A stretch of DNA of 64,000 nt, taken from contig NZ_BMKX01000008.1 in the NCBI RefSeq assembly GCF_014644555.1, positions 62,001-126,000 on the forward strand, read 5' to 3'. Source of the stretch: Glutamicibacter ardleyensis (GTDB taxonomy: Bacteria; Actinomycetota; Actinomycetes; Actinomycetales; Micrococcaceae). This document shows positions 10,872-19,762 of the stretch, one piece after another; position 1 is the stretch's first letter; every line of letters begins with the position of its first letter. The position numbers were made by a program, and so were the translations under genes. The notes under the pieces were generated by a model that saw only the letters and a list, made by a program, of their open reading frames with translations, searched no databases and had not been told where the DNA came from.

Positions 10872-11948
10872 TTACTGCTCGCCCAGCGCTGCCAGGCGCT
10901 CTTCTTCATCCATCTGGATGCAGGATTCGATCACCGGCGCCAATTCGCCGTCCATCACCGCGTCAAGGTTGTACGCCTTGTACCCGGTGCGGTGATCGGC
11001 GATGCGGTTTTCCGGGTAGTTGTAGGTGCGGATGCGCTCGGAACGGTCCATGGTGCGGATCTGGCTGGCACGCACGGCCGAGTTCTCTTCGTCGATGATG
11101 GCCTGCTGGTGGGCCAGCAAACGCGAACGAAGCACACGCATCGCGGCTTCACGGTTCTGGATCTGCGACTTTTCGTTCTGCATGGCCACCACGATGCCGG
11201 TAGGCAAGTGGGTTAGGCGCACCGCGGAGTCGGTGGTGTTCACGGACTGCCCGCCGGGGCCCGAGGAACGGTACACGTCGACCTTCAGATCGTTCGCGTG
11301 GATGTCGACCTCTTCGGGCTCGTCCACCTCGGGCAGCACCAGCACGCCGGCGGCCGAGGTGTGGATGCGGCCCTGGGACTCGGTCTGCGGCACGCGCTGC
11401 ACGCGGTGCACGCCGCCCTCGAACTTCAGCTGCGCGTAGACGCCTTCGGCCGGATCATTCGACTTGCCCTTGATCGCCACCTGGGCGTCCTTGTAGCCGC
11501 CCAGATCGGACTCGTTGAAGGAGATCATCTCCACCTTCCAGCCCTTGTGCTCGGCGAAACGGGTGTACATGCGCAGCAGGTCTGCGGCGAACAGCGCCGC
11601 CTCGTCGCCGCCTTCGCCACCCTTGACCTCTAGAATCACGTCGCGTGCGTCGTTGGGGTCGCGTGGGATCAGCAGCCGGCGAAGCTTTTCTTCCAGCTCC
11701 GGCAAGGTGACCTGCAGGCTCGCGACTTCCTCGGCGAAATCCGGGTCCTCGTCGGCCATTTCCTGGGCGGTTTCCAGATCTTCGGTCGCCGACTTCCAGC
11801 GGTTATATGCGTCGACGATACCGTTGAGCTGCGCCGAGCGCCGGCCGAGCTTGCGGGCCTTAGCCTGGTCGGCGTAAACCGCTGGGTCTGAGAGCTCCGC
11901 CTGAATCGCGGCGTGCTCCTGAAGTAGCGTCTTGACGGATTCAAACAT
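10872..11948 (-). CDS. prfA: Peptide chain release factor 1
   Basis: RF1, 358 residues, recognises UAA and UAG and triggers peptide release. The codon-recognition tripeptide is PQT (in [14 protein letters not shown]) and the catalytic motif is GGQ in [10 protein letters not shown]. The N-terminal helical domain and the C-terminal [18 protein letters not shown] signature are complete. The middle residue of the PxT motif is glutamine, where E. coli has alanine. It heads the prfA-prmC-tsaC-wecA gene run. Confidence 0.97.
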   Translation of the reverse strand: MFESVKTLLQEHAAIQAELSDPAVYADQAKARKLGRRSAQLNGIVDAYNRWKSATEDLETAQEMADEDPDFAEEVASLQVTLPELEEKLRRLLIPRDPNDARDVILEVKGGEGGDEAALFAADLLRMYTRFAEHKGWKVEMISFNESDLGGYKDAQVAIKGKSNDPAEGVYAQLKFEGGVHRVQRVPQTESQGRIHTSAAGVLVLPEVDEPEEVDIHANDLKVDVYRSSGPGGQSVNTTDSAVRLTHLPTGIVVAMQNEKSQIQNREAAMRVLRSRLLAHQQAIIDEENSAVRASQIRTMDRSERIRTYNYPENRIADHRTGYKAYNLDAVMDGELAPVIESCIQMDEEERLAALGEQ

Positions 11949-12096
11949 AATCGCTGTTCTTCCTGTTCTGCGGTGCCCGGCTCACGGATCGTGTGTCGCG
12001 GACTCTAAGTCAAAGTCTAAGTGGTGTGACGCGCCGATGGCGTCCAGGCGGTCGGCGTGAATGCCAACTGCCTGAACGCCATGGCGGTCAGCGGTG

Positions 12097-14577
12097 CTAA
12101 TCCTTGGTGGGGGTGGTCTTGTTGACCAACATCAAGAATTCAGCGTTCGATCCGGTCTCGCGGATCTTTCCGGTGAGTACTTCCAGTGCCTGCTGTGGTT
12201 CGATGCCCGAGAGCATCCGGCGCAGACGCCACATGATGCGCACCTCTTCGGCGCTCATCAGCTGCTCTTCACGGCGGGTGCTCGACTCGTTGACGTCGAC
12301 CGCTGGGAAGATGCGCTTGTCGGCGAGCTTACGCGAGAGGCGCAGCTCCATGTTGCCGGTGCCCTTGAACTCCTCGAAGATGACCTCGTCCATCTTGGAC
12401 CCGGTCTCCACCAGTGCGGTAGCCAAGATGGTCAGCGAGCCACCGTTTTCGATATTACGTGCGGCACCGAAGAAACGCTTCGGTGGGTACAGCGCGGCCG
12501 AATCCACACCACCGGACAGGATACGTCCGGAGGCAGGGGCTGCCAGGTTGTAGGCACGGCCCAGGCGGGTCATCGAGTCCAGCAGGACCACGACGTCCAT
12601 GCCCATTTCCACCAGGCGCTTGGCACGCTCGATGGCGAGCTCCGCGACGGTGGTGTGGTCATCGGCCGGACGGTCGAAGGTGGAGGCAATAACCTCACCC
12701 TTGACGGTGCGCTGCATGTCGGTGACTTCCTCGGGACGTTCGTCCACGAGCACCATCATCAGGTGCACCTCTGGGTTGTTGACGGTGATCGCGTTCGCGA
12801 TAGCCTGCAAGATCATCGTCTTACCGGCCTTTGGAGGCGACACGATCAGACCACGCTGGCCCTTACCGATCGGAGCCACCAGGTCGATCACACGAGGACC
12901 GACCAGCTTCGGATCGGTTTCCAGGCGCAGGCGCTCGGTCGGGTACAGCGGAACGAGCTTGTTGAACTCGACGCGTTCCATATTGTCTTCAGGCTTTTTG
13001 CCGTTCACCGAGGTCAACTGCACCAGCGCGTTGAACTTCTGGCGTGGGTTCGGGGTCTCGCCATCACGCGGAGCACGCACGGCGCCGACGATCGCATCGC
13101 CCTTGCGCAGGTTGTACTTCTTCACCTGGCCCAGGGTCACGTAGATGTCGTTGGTACCTGGCAGGTAGCCGGAGGTGCGGACGAACGCGTAGTTCTCCAG
13201 CACGTCCAGGATGCCTGCCACCGGCAGCAAGACATCGTCTTCGCTCAGCTGTGGCTCGTCCAGGTCATCGCGGCGGTTGCGGCGGTTGCGGTTGTTCCGG
13301 TCATTACGATCGTTGCGATCATTACGATCGTTGCGATCGTTACGGTCCCCGCGATCATTACGGTCGTTGCGGTTGCGTTCGCGACGGTTGCGGTTACGCT
13401 CGGTGCGCTCTGCATTACGGTCGTTGCGATCGTTGGAGCGGTCCTCGGAATCCTGGCCGCCCTGCTCATCGTTACGATCGTTGGTACGCTCGTTGCGGTC
13501 ATTACGATCGTTGTTTCGCTCGTTGCGCTCATTACGATCGTTGTTTCGCTCACGACGCTCGTTGGAGCGCTCACGGCGATCGTTGCGATCGTTGGAGCGG
13601 TCCTCGGAATCCTGGCCGCCCTGCTCATCGTTACGCTCAGCATTACGGTCGTTATTACGATCGTTGTTGCGGTCGTTGTTACGCTCACGACGCTCGTTGG
13701 AACGCTCACGGCGATCGTTGCGATCATTGCGATCGTTGGAACGATCCTCGGAATCCTGGCCGCCCTGCTCGTCGTTACGCTCAGCACTACGATCAGCATT
13801 GCGATCGTTGTTGCGGTCGTTATTACGTTCACGACGGTTCGAGTTGCGATCGCGACGGTTGCCACGTTCGCGACGCTCATCGCGTGCCTCACCGGACTGC
13901 TCGGTCTCGGCAGCACCGTTCGAAGTAGCCTGCTCAGCTGGTGCTTGCGCCTCAGAGCCGGTGTTTTCGCTGGTTTCTGGCTGCTCAACCTTGGCGCGTG
14001 AATTACGACGCTGACGGGTAGCGCGAACCGGCTCTGCGTCAGCCTGTGGCGCTTGCTCGGTCTGCGGTGCCTGTGACGCCTGGGCAGCTTCGGTGTTTTC
14101 GGCCGATGCCGGAGCGTTGATCTTGCCCGAATCGGTCACGCGGCGCGAGGTGCGACGAGCGCGCACAGGCTTTTCGGCCTGCTGCGCGGCTGGGGCTGGG
14201 GCTTCGGTCACGGCAACGTTTTCGGTTGCTGCTGGCGCTTCGGCTGCCTTCGGTGCCCGACGACCGCGGGTGGCCTTGGCCGGTGCCTTGGTCTCGGACT
14301 TCGCCGGAGCCTGTGCGGTTTCGGTCTGCTGGGTGGCAGGTGCCGAAGCGGTTTTAGCCGATTCCTTAGCTGCGTCCTTCGCGGCAATGGAGCCGCCACG
14401 CTGATGATCGCCAATGGACTTCACCAGGTCGGCTTTGCGCATGCGCGAGCCGCCGGTGATGCCGAGCTGGGAGGCCAGCTGCTGGAGCTGGGTCATCTTC
14501 AAAGAGGCCAGGCCGGCGCTCTTGGTTTCGGAAGTCTTGGTGTCCACGCCTTCGTTGAGGCTTGTGGTTTCGGTCAC
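12097..14577 (-). CDS. rho: Transcription termination factor Rho with long disordered insert
   Basis: Rho is a hexameric RNA helicase that ends transcription. At 826 residues it is about twice the E. coli length. A Rho_N domain occupies about 20-58, and an Ala/Pro/Glu/Thr-rich disordered part about 60-225. An Arg/Asn/Asp-rich low-complexity stretch follows at about 230-437. Then come the RNA-binding cold-shock domain (about 448-515) and the RecA-like ATPase (P-loop SPPKAGKT, about 580-587; Walker B VVVLLDSMTRLGR). The GTG start has GAAGGAAC upstream. Actinobacterial Rho proteins often carry basic inserts; the regular repeats here are notable. Confidence 0.96.
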   Translation of the reverse strand: MTETTSLNEGVDTKTSETKSAGLASLKMTQLQQLASQLGITGGSRMRKADLVKSIGDHQRGGSIAAKDAAKESAKTASAPATQQTETAQAPAKSETKAPAKATRGRRAPKAAEAPAATENVAVTEAPAPAAQQAEKPVRARRTSRRVTDSGKINAPASAENTEAAQASQAPQTEQAPQADAEPVRATRQRRNSRAKVEQPETSENTGSEAQAPAEQATSNGAAETEQSGEARDERRERGNRRDRNSNRRERNNDRNNDRNADRSAERNDEQGGQDSEDRSNDRNDRNDRRERSNERRERNNDRNNDRNNDRNAERNDEQGGQDSEDRSNDRNDRRERSNERRERNNDRNERNERNNDRNDRNERTNDRNDEQGGQDSEDRSNDRNDRNAERTERNRNRRERNRNDRNDRGDRNDRNDRNDRNDRNDRNNRNRRNRRDDLDEPQLSEDDVLLPVAGILDVLENYAFVRTSGYLPGTNDIYVTLGQVKKYNLRKGDAIVGAVRAPRDGETPNPRQKFNALVQLTSVNGKKPEDNMERVEFNKLVPLYPTERLRLETDPKLVGPRVIDLVAPIGKGQRGLIVSPPKAGKTMILQAIANAITVNNPEVHLMMVLVDERPEEVTDMQRTVKGEVIASTFDRPADDHTTVAELAIERAKRLVEMGMDVVVLLDSMTRLGRAYNLAAPASGRILSGGVDSAALYPPKRFFGAARNIENGGSLTILATALVETGSKMDEVIFEEFKGTGNMELRLSRKLADKRIFPAVDVNESSTRREEQLMSAEEVRIMWRLRRMLSGIEPQQALEVLTGKIRETGSNAEFLMLVNKTTPTKD
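13267..13890 (-). repeat. In-frame low-complexity repeats encoding the Rho Arg/Asn/Asp insert
   Basis: About 620 bases of degenerate short repeats, mostly triplet-pair units encoding RND and RNN. A longer unit, DEQGGQDSEDRSNDRNDR, occurs three times starting near residues 269, 317 and 370. All repeat units preserve the frame. Long open frames in other reading frames here, including a 635-codon one on the plus strand, are artefacts of this composition. Confidence 0.85.
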
Positions 14578-14908
14578 GAAAGTTCCTTCTGACTCGTAGG
14601 ATGGGCTGGTTCAAACAGACCCACTGTGCCGTTTATATGAGGTGCCACCGCCGGTAAACAGTGGTTGTGACACCGTCCAAGCCGCTCACGGCACATAGAA
14701 TGCCTGAGGCGAACGCTGGACTTAATGGGTAGATACCTCCGGGCACAAGCGTGCACAAAAAAGGGGTATCAAGGGTGCTGTGAACTGCAGAAAAGATCCG
14801 GAAGGGCTGGACGAAGAGAATTGCGGAACCCGCGTTTCCTCCGGTCAACACTGGCCAAGTGGATTCGCTACAGCGCAGTGCGCTTAGCAATCCGGTCTGC
14901 CTTGAGTG
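14578..14908. other. Intergenic region upstream of rho
   Basis: 331 bases between thrB and rho with no convincing gene. On the minus strand a TTGACC hexamer near the middle is a possible -35 element, but I see no good -10 at 17 bases. The length leaves room for a long rho leader, and rho genes are often autoregulated by termination in their leader. I see no clear intrinsic terminator for thrB. Confidence 0.5.
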
Positions 14909-15841
14909 TTACAGCACTTCTACTGTAACACCGTTCGATGCCAACGCAGGCACTTTGATATCCCATTGCACCGAAGAATCTGTGGCGAAGGACTCGATGA
15001 CCGCGCGTGCGGCCTGCACGCCGGCCTCGTCGGCGACCAAGGTCAGCACCGTCGGCCCGGCACCAGAAATCACCGCGGCCAAGGAATTTTCGCGCAAAGC
15101 CGCGAGCAACGCCGCGCTTTGCGGCATCGCCACCGCCCGGTAATCCTGGTGCAGGTAGTCACGGGTACCGGCCAAAAGCACGGCCGGGTCGTTACTCAGC
15201 GCGTGAATCAGCAAGGCGGCGCTGGCGGAGTTTGCGGCGGCCCTTGCATGTTCGATCTGGGCGGGCAACACCCCGCGCGCGGCCTCGGTAGACAATCCGT
15301 TAGATGGCACCGCGAGCACCGCGCGCACCGCAGGGTGCAGCGGAACCTGCACGGAGCTAAAGCTTCCATCGGCGTTGGTCGTGGAAATGCTCAATCCCCC
15401 GAACACCGCCGGCGCCACATTATCCGGGTGTCCTTCCCAGGCGGCGGCAGCTTGGAAAATCGCGTCAATCCCACCTTGGGCTGACGCCGGTAGCAGCGCG
15501 TCGGCGGCGGCAAAGGCGGCGACGATGGCCGCGGCGGAGGATCCCATACCGCGGGCGTGAGCGATGTTGTTCTCCGCGTGCAGTTCGATGCCCACCGGCG
15601 CAAAACCGCGCGCCTTCCAGTAATTATGGATCTGTGCGATGATCAGGTGCGACTCATCGGTTGGGAGGGTGTCCGCGCCCTCGCCGAGCAGCGTGACGCG
15701 GCTGTGCTGCGCGGTGCGGATGGTAAGCCGGTCGCGGTATTCCAGGGCCAGACCTAGCGAGTCAAAACCCGGTCCGAGGTTTGCGCTGGTGGCCGGTGGG
15801 GCCACGATGATCTGCTGGCCCAGGGCGATCTGCTGCGTCAT
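14909..15841 (-). CDS. thrB: Homoserine kinase
   Basis: A 310-residue GHMP kinase that phosphorylates L-homoserine in threonine synthesis. The N-terminus shows APPATSANLGPGFDSLGLAL (substrate side). The ATP-binding GHMP motif is ARGMGSSAAAIVAA (about 97-110), and the C-terminal glycine motif is AVISGAGPTVLTL. The ATG has a strong GAAGGAATC ribosome site. It lies 103 bases after thrC with a GC-rich hairpin between them, so it may be expressed at a different level from hom-thrC. Confidence 0.96.
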   Translation of the reverse strand: MTQQIALGQQIIVAPPATSANLGPGFDSLGLALEYRDRLTIRTAQHSRVTLLGEGADTLPTDESHLIIAQIHNYWKARGFAPVGIELHAENNIAHARGMGSSAAAIVAAFAAADALLPASAQGGIDAIFQAAAAWEGHPDNVAPAVFGGLSISTTNADGSFSSVQVPLHPAVRAVLAVPSNGLSTEAARGVLPAQIEHARAAANSASAALLIHALSNDPAVLLAGTRDYLHQDYRAVAMPQSAALLAALRENSLAAVISGAGPTVLTLVADEAGVQAARAVIESFATDSSVQWDIKVPALASNGVTVEVL

Positions 15842-15896
15842 GATTCCTTCGAGGTTCGCGCGCTAGCGCTTGGGAGAAAATGCCGGTGGTCGTACT

Positions 15897-15933
15897 CGGC
15901 CCGCCGCGCCCTTTTTAAGGACCCGGCGGGCCG
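15897..15933 (-). other. GC-rich hairpin between thrC and thrB
   Basis: Ten-base arms CGGCCCGCCG and CGGCGGGCCG enclose a loop that itself contains CCTT/AAGG, twelve bases after the thrC stop. On the minus strand no U-run follows the stem, so a classical intrinsic terminator is unlikely. Partial attenuation or 3'-end stabilisation of the hom-thrC message fits better. Confidence 0.45.
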
Positions 15934-15944
15934 GAACTTCATGG

Positions 15945-17045
15945 TTAGGACAGGCCCAATGCGGTGGCAACTTCCACCACGTCGAAGCCGACCTTGGTGG
16001 GTTCTACGGTGCTGCCGTCGGGATTCTGCAGGGCCCAGTTCGGGTCCTTCAGGCCGTGGCCGGTGACCGTGATGACGATCTTCTTGCCGGTCGGTACGTT
16101 GCCGGCGGCCTGGTGCTTGATCAGACCTGCCACCCCGGCGGCGGAACCAGGTTCCACAAACACGCCTTCACGCGCCGAGAGCCAGCGGTGTGCGGCAAGG
16201 ATCTCTTCGTCGGTGACCGAGTCGATCAGTCCGCCGGATTCATCACGCGCCGCCTCTGCCTGTTCCCAGGAAGCCGGGTTGCCGATGCGAATGGCGGTAG
16301 CGATGGTGTCCGGCTCGGTGACCGGGTGACCTAGCACGATCGGGGCGGCCCCGGCAGCCTGGAAGCCCCACATGATCGGGGTCTTGCTGGACACCGCGTC
16401 GAGCACCTGCCCGGCCTGGTTGGTGTAGGGAGCGGCGTACTCCTTGTAGCCCTTCCAGTAGGCGGTGATATTGCCGGCGTTACCCACCGGAAGCACGTGG
16501 TAATCCGGCGCGTCACCCAAAAAGTCGACCACCTCAAAGGCGCCGGTCTTCTGGCCTTCGATGCGCGCCGGGTTCACCGAGTTCACCAGGAACACCGGGT
16601 AGCTTTCGCTGAGCTTGCGCGCGACGTCCAGGCAGTTATCAAAGTTGCCGTCGATCTGGATGATGTCCGCACCGTGGGCGATCGCCTGGGACATTTTTCC
16701 CATGGAGATTTTGCCCTCCGGGACCAGCACCGCACATTTGAGCCCGGCCTGGGTGGCGTAGGCGGCGGCGGAGGCCGAGGTGTTACCGGTGGAAGCGCAG
16801 ACGACAGCCTTCGCGCCGGCGGCCACCGCGGCGGTCATCGCCATCGTCATCCCACGGTCCTTGAACGACCCGGTGGGGTTCATCCCCTCAACCTTGAGGT
16901 ACACCTGGCAACCGGTGAGCTGCGAAAGCGCCGGGGCGAAGACTAACGGGGTGCCACCTTCGCCCAGCGTCACCACTTGGGTGTTCTCATCGACCGGCAG
17001 ACGGTCGGCATATTCGCGGATGACTCCACGCCACTGATGAGCCAT
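15945..17045 (-). CDS. thrC: Threonine synthase
   Basis: A 366-residue PLP enzyme converting O-phosphohomoserine to threonine. Starting at [17 protein letters not shown], the PLP lysine lies in [15 protein letters not shown] (about 55-69). The phosphate-binding loop is in [15 protein letters not shown], and [15 protein letters not shown] is also diagnostic. The ATG at 17045 begins one base after the hom stop, so I prefer it to an in-frame ATG inside hom. It is the compact bacterial form without a long N-terminal domain. Confidence 0.96.
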   Translation of the reverse strand: MAHQWRGVIREYADRLPVDENTQVVTLGEGGTPLVFAPALSQLTGCQVYLKVEGMNPTGSFKDRGMTMAMTAAVAAGAKAVVCASTGNTSASAAAYATQAGLKCAVLVPEGKISMGKMSQAIAHGADIIQIDGNFDNCLDVARKLSESYPVFLVNSVNPARIEGQKTGAFEVVDFLGDAPDYHVLPVGNAGNITAYWKGYKEYAAPYTNQAGQVLDAVSSKTPIMWGFQAAGAAPIVLGHPVTEPDTIATAIRIGNPASWEQAEAARDESGGLIDSVTDEEILAAHRWLSAREGVFVEPGSAAGVAGLIKHQAAGNVPTGKKIVITVTGHGLKDPNWALQNPDGSTVEPTKVGFDVVEVATALGLS

Positions 17046-17046
17046 G

Positions 17047-18336
17047 TTAGTTTCCTTCAACTCGCATTACGGATAGAACGGTGTCCACCGCGTCCAGCGC
17101 CTTGAGCGCGGCGACGGTGGAGGCCAGAGCAGCTTCGGTGCCCCGGTGGGTGAGGATGCGCAGCGCGGCCGGACCGTCGCCGAGCGCAGCCTGCTGGTTC
17201 ATGGATTCGATCGATACCCCATGTTCGCCAAAGATCGCAGCGATCCGGGCGAGCACCCCGGGCTCGTCAAAAACGGTCAAACCGATCCAGTAGCGGGTGC
17301 TGATCGCGGAGAAATCGATCAACTGCGCCGCGCTATCAGCCGAACCATGAGGCAGCGGGGCCCCGGCAGAGAGCTGACGGGCCACCGCAACAACATCGCC
17401 CATAACCGCGCTGGCGGTCGGGTTTCCCCCGGCGCCGGCGCCATAGAACATCAGGTCGCCAGCATTTTCTGCCTCCACAAACACCGCGTTGAACGCGCCG
17501 CGTACGGAGGCCAGCGGGTGATCCCTTTTGATCAGCGACGGGTACACGCGCACGGAAATGCCCGCCTCAAGCTTTTCCGCGATCGCCAGAAGTTTGATCA
17601 CATATCCGGCGGCGGCGGCAGCAGTAACGTCGGCGGCCGACACCTCGGTGATGCCTTCGGTGTGCACCTGATCCGAGGAGACGGTGGTGTGGAAGGCCAG
17701 CGAGGCGAGGATTGCTGCCTTCGCGGCGGCGTCGAGCCCGCCCACGTCGGCGGTGGGATCGGCCTCGGCATAACCCAGCGCCTGAGCTTCGGCGAGCACG
17801 TCGTCAAAGGCCGCACCGGTGGAATCCATCGCGTCGAGGATGAAGTTTGTGGTGCCGTTGACGATGCCCATGACCTTGTTAATGTGGTCTCCGGCCAGCG
17901 AATCGGCGATCGGACGCAGGATCGGAATTGCGCCGGCCACCGCTGCCTCGTAGCGTAGCTGCGCGCCGGTGGACGCGGCCACGGCGTTGAGCGCGGCACC
18001 GCGGGCGGCGATCAACGCCTTATTACCGGTGATCACGCTCGCCCCGCGGGCCAGCGCACGTTCGATATACGCCCCGGCCGGTTCCATCCCGCCGAGCAGT
18101 TCGATGACCACGTCGGCGGAATCGATCAGCGCCTCGGCGTCGAGCGTGAAGAGCTTCGCGTCGAGCTGCACATCACGCTTGGCTTCCAGGTTGCGCACGG
18201 CAATCCCGGTCAATTCCAAGCTGGCGCCGCTGCGGGCCGCCAGCGCGCCACCGTCCTCGATCAGGATTCGTGCCACCTGGGCACCCACCGTGCCGCAACC
18301 TAGTAGTGCGACCTTCAGGCTTTTTTCACCGCTCAC
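17047..18336 (-). CDS. hom: Homoserine dehydrogenase
   Basis: A 429-residue NAD(P)H-dependent enzyme reducing aspartate semialdehyde to homoserine. It has an N-terminal Rossmann motif [15 protein letters not shown] (about 12-26), a catalytic domain with [14 protein letters not shown] and [19 protein letters not shown], and a C-terminal ACT domain (about 350-425, [20 protein letters not shown]) that normally senses threonine. The GTG start follows the lysA stop with no gap, indicating coupling. Confidence 0.97.
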   Translation of the reverse strand: MSGEKSLKVALLGCGTVGAQVARILIEDGGALAARSGASLELTGIAVRNLEAKRDVQLDAKLFTLDAEALIDSADVVIELLGGMEPAGAYIERALARGASVITGNKALIAARGAALNAVAASTGAQLRYEAAVAGAIPILRPIADSLAGDHINKVMGIVNGTTNFILDAMDSTGAAFDDVLAEAQALGYAEADPTADVGGLDAAAKAAILASLAFHTTVSSDQVHTEGITEVSAADVTAAAAAGYVIKLLAIAEKLEAGISVRVYPSLIKRDHPLASVRGAFNAVFVEAENAGDLMFYGAGAGGNPTASAVMGDVVAVARQLSAGAPLPHGSADSAAQLIDFSAISTRYWIGLTVFDEPGVLARIAAIFGEHGVSIESMNQQAALGDGPAALRILTHRGTEAALASTVAALKALDAVDTVLSVMRVEGN

Positions 18337-19758
18337 TTAAACTCCCATGTCACGGGCCAACAAATCGGATTCAGTTTCCCTGCGCACGATCAAACGGGCT
18401 GCGCCGTCGGCCACCGCAACTACCGCCGGACGGGTCAGATAGTTGTAGTTGCTAGACAGCGCCCAGCAATAGGCTCCGGTGCCCGGAACCGCCAGCAAAT
18501 CTTGGGCGGCTACGTCGTCGGGCAGGTAAACGTCTTTCACGACTATGTCACCTGACTCGCAGTGTTTCCCAACTACGCGAGAAATAATCGCGTCGTTTTG
18601 CGTCATACGGTTGGCCAGCACCGCGGAATAATCCGCGTCGTAGAGCACCGGGCGGGCGTTGTCGCTCATCCCGCCGTCCACCGACACATAGCGCCGCGGG
18701 CTTGTGGACCCGGAACCATCCTCGACGTTGACGTCCTTGCGCACGCCCACCTCGTACAGGGTGAAGGTCGAGGGGCCTGCGATCGCACGTCCCGGTTCGA
18801 TCGAGATGCGCGGGCAATCCAGCGCGAGTTCCTGACAGGTTTGCGCGACCACCTCGGCCATCTGCCCGGCAAGGATCGTCGGGGTGGAGGGGGTGTCCGC
18901 CTCGGTGTAGGCGATGCCATAACCGCCGCCTAAGTCCAGCTCGGGCAGGCTCACCGAATGGATTTCACGCACCTGGGCCACAATGCCCAGCATCGTGCGG
19001 GCGACGATCGCAAAACCGTCGGACTCAAAAATTTGTGAGCCAATATGCGCGTGCAAACCGAGCAGGCTGATGGCAGGGGCTTCGATGGCGCGGGCGATCG
19101 CCTGCATGGCCGGCGAGGTACCGGTGGCGCCGGGCTGGATGGAGAGCCCGAACTTCTGGTCCTCGTGCGCGGTGGCGATCGCCTCATGGGTGGAGGCGTG
19201 CACCCCGGGGGTCAGCCGCAGCATCACCGGTGCGCTCACCCCAAGTTCGGTGGCGATCAGAATCACGCGTTCTAATTCATCGAGCGAGTCGATCACGATG
19301 CGCCCCACACCCATGTTCAGCGCCCGGGTGATTTCAGCGACCGACTTGTTGTTGCCGTGCAGCGAGAGCTTGGCCCCCGGCACCCCGGCGGCCGCGGCCA
19401 CGGCAAGTTCGCCACCCGAACAGGTGTCCAGGCGCAAGCCCTGGTTGATCACGGTGCGGGCCACGGAGGTGCACAAAAACGCCTTGCCGGCGTAGTACAC
19501 GTCGACGCCCCCGCACAGCTGCTTAAACGCTGCGTCGAACGCGGTCTTAAAACCCCGGGCGCGCGCGGCGAAGTCATCCTCGTCCATGACAAACAGCGGC
19601 GTCCCAAATTCCTTGGCGAGGGCGCTCACGCCCAGCCCCTGCACCGAAAGCTCACCGGCGGGATCCCGGGAAACCCCGGCGGCCCACTGGATCTCGCGCA
19701 GGGCGTTGACGTCGGTCGGGAAAGAGAGCCAGGCCGGAGCCAGCGGTGAAGCGGTCAT
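18337..19758 (-). CDS. lysA: Diaminopimelate decarboxylase
   Basis: A PLP enzyme that makes L-lysine from meso-diaminopimelate, 473 residues from the ATG at 19758. The upstream frame overlapping argS gives a non-homologous Pro/Arg-rich sequence and is rejected. The PLP lysine is in VYYAGKAFLCT. Other signatures are GLHAHIGSQIF, LDLGGGYGIAYT and EPGRAIAGPS, with the C-terminal CESGDIV and AVPGTGAYCWALSSNYN. A GAGGA ribosome site lies eight bases before the ATG. Confidence 0.97.
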   Translation of the reverse strand: MTASPLAPAWLSFPTDVNALREIQWAAGVSRDPAGELSVQGLGVSALAKEFGTPLFVMDEDDFAARARGFKTAFDAAFKQLCGGVDVYYAGKAFLCTSVARTVINQGLRLDTCSGGELAVAAAAGVPGAKLSLHGNNKSVAEITRALNMGVGRIVIDSLDELERVILIATELGVSAPVMLRLTPGVHASTHEAIATAHEDQKFGLSIQPGATGTSPAMQAIARAIEAPAISLLGLHAHIGSQIFESDGFAIVARTMLGIVAQVREIHSVSLPELDLGGGYGIAYTEADTPSTPTILAGQMAEVVAQTCQELALDCPRISIEPGRAIAGPSTFTLYEVGVRKDVNVEDGSGSTSPRRYVSVDGGMSDNARPVLYDADYSAVLANRMTQNDAIISRVVGKHCESGDIVVKDVYLPDDVAAQDLLAVPGTGAYCWALSSNYNYLTRPAVVAVADGAARLIVRRETESDLLARDMGV

Positions 19759-19762
19759 AAAA

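Noticed and set aside
13267-13890. Rho repeat region considered as a CRISPR or mobile repeat array
   Set aside because: The repeats are short, degenerate, all in frame and lack spacers; they encode a protein low-complexity domain.
12094-14001. A 635-codon open frame on the plus strand opposite rho
   Set aside because: It is antisense to an unmistakable Rho and arises from the repetitive triplet composition. The predicted protein is a biased Val/Ile/Thr repeat with no motif.
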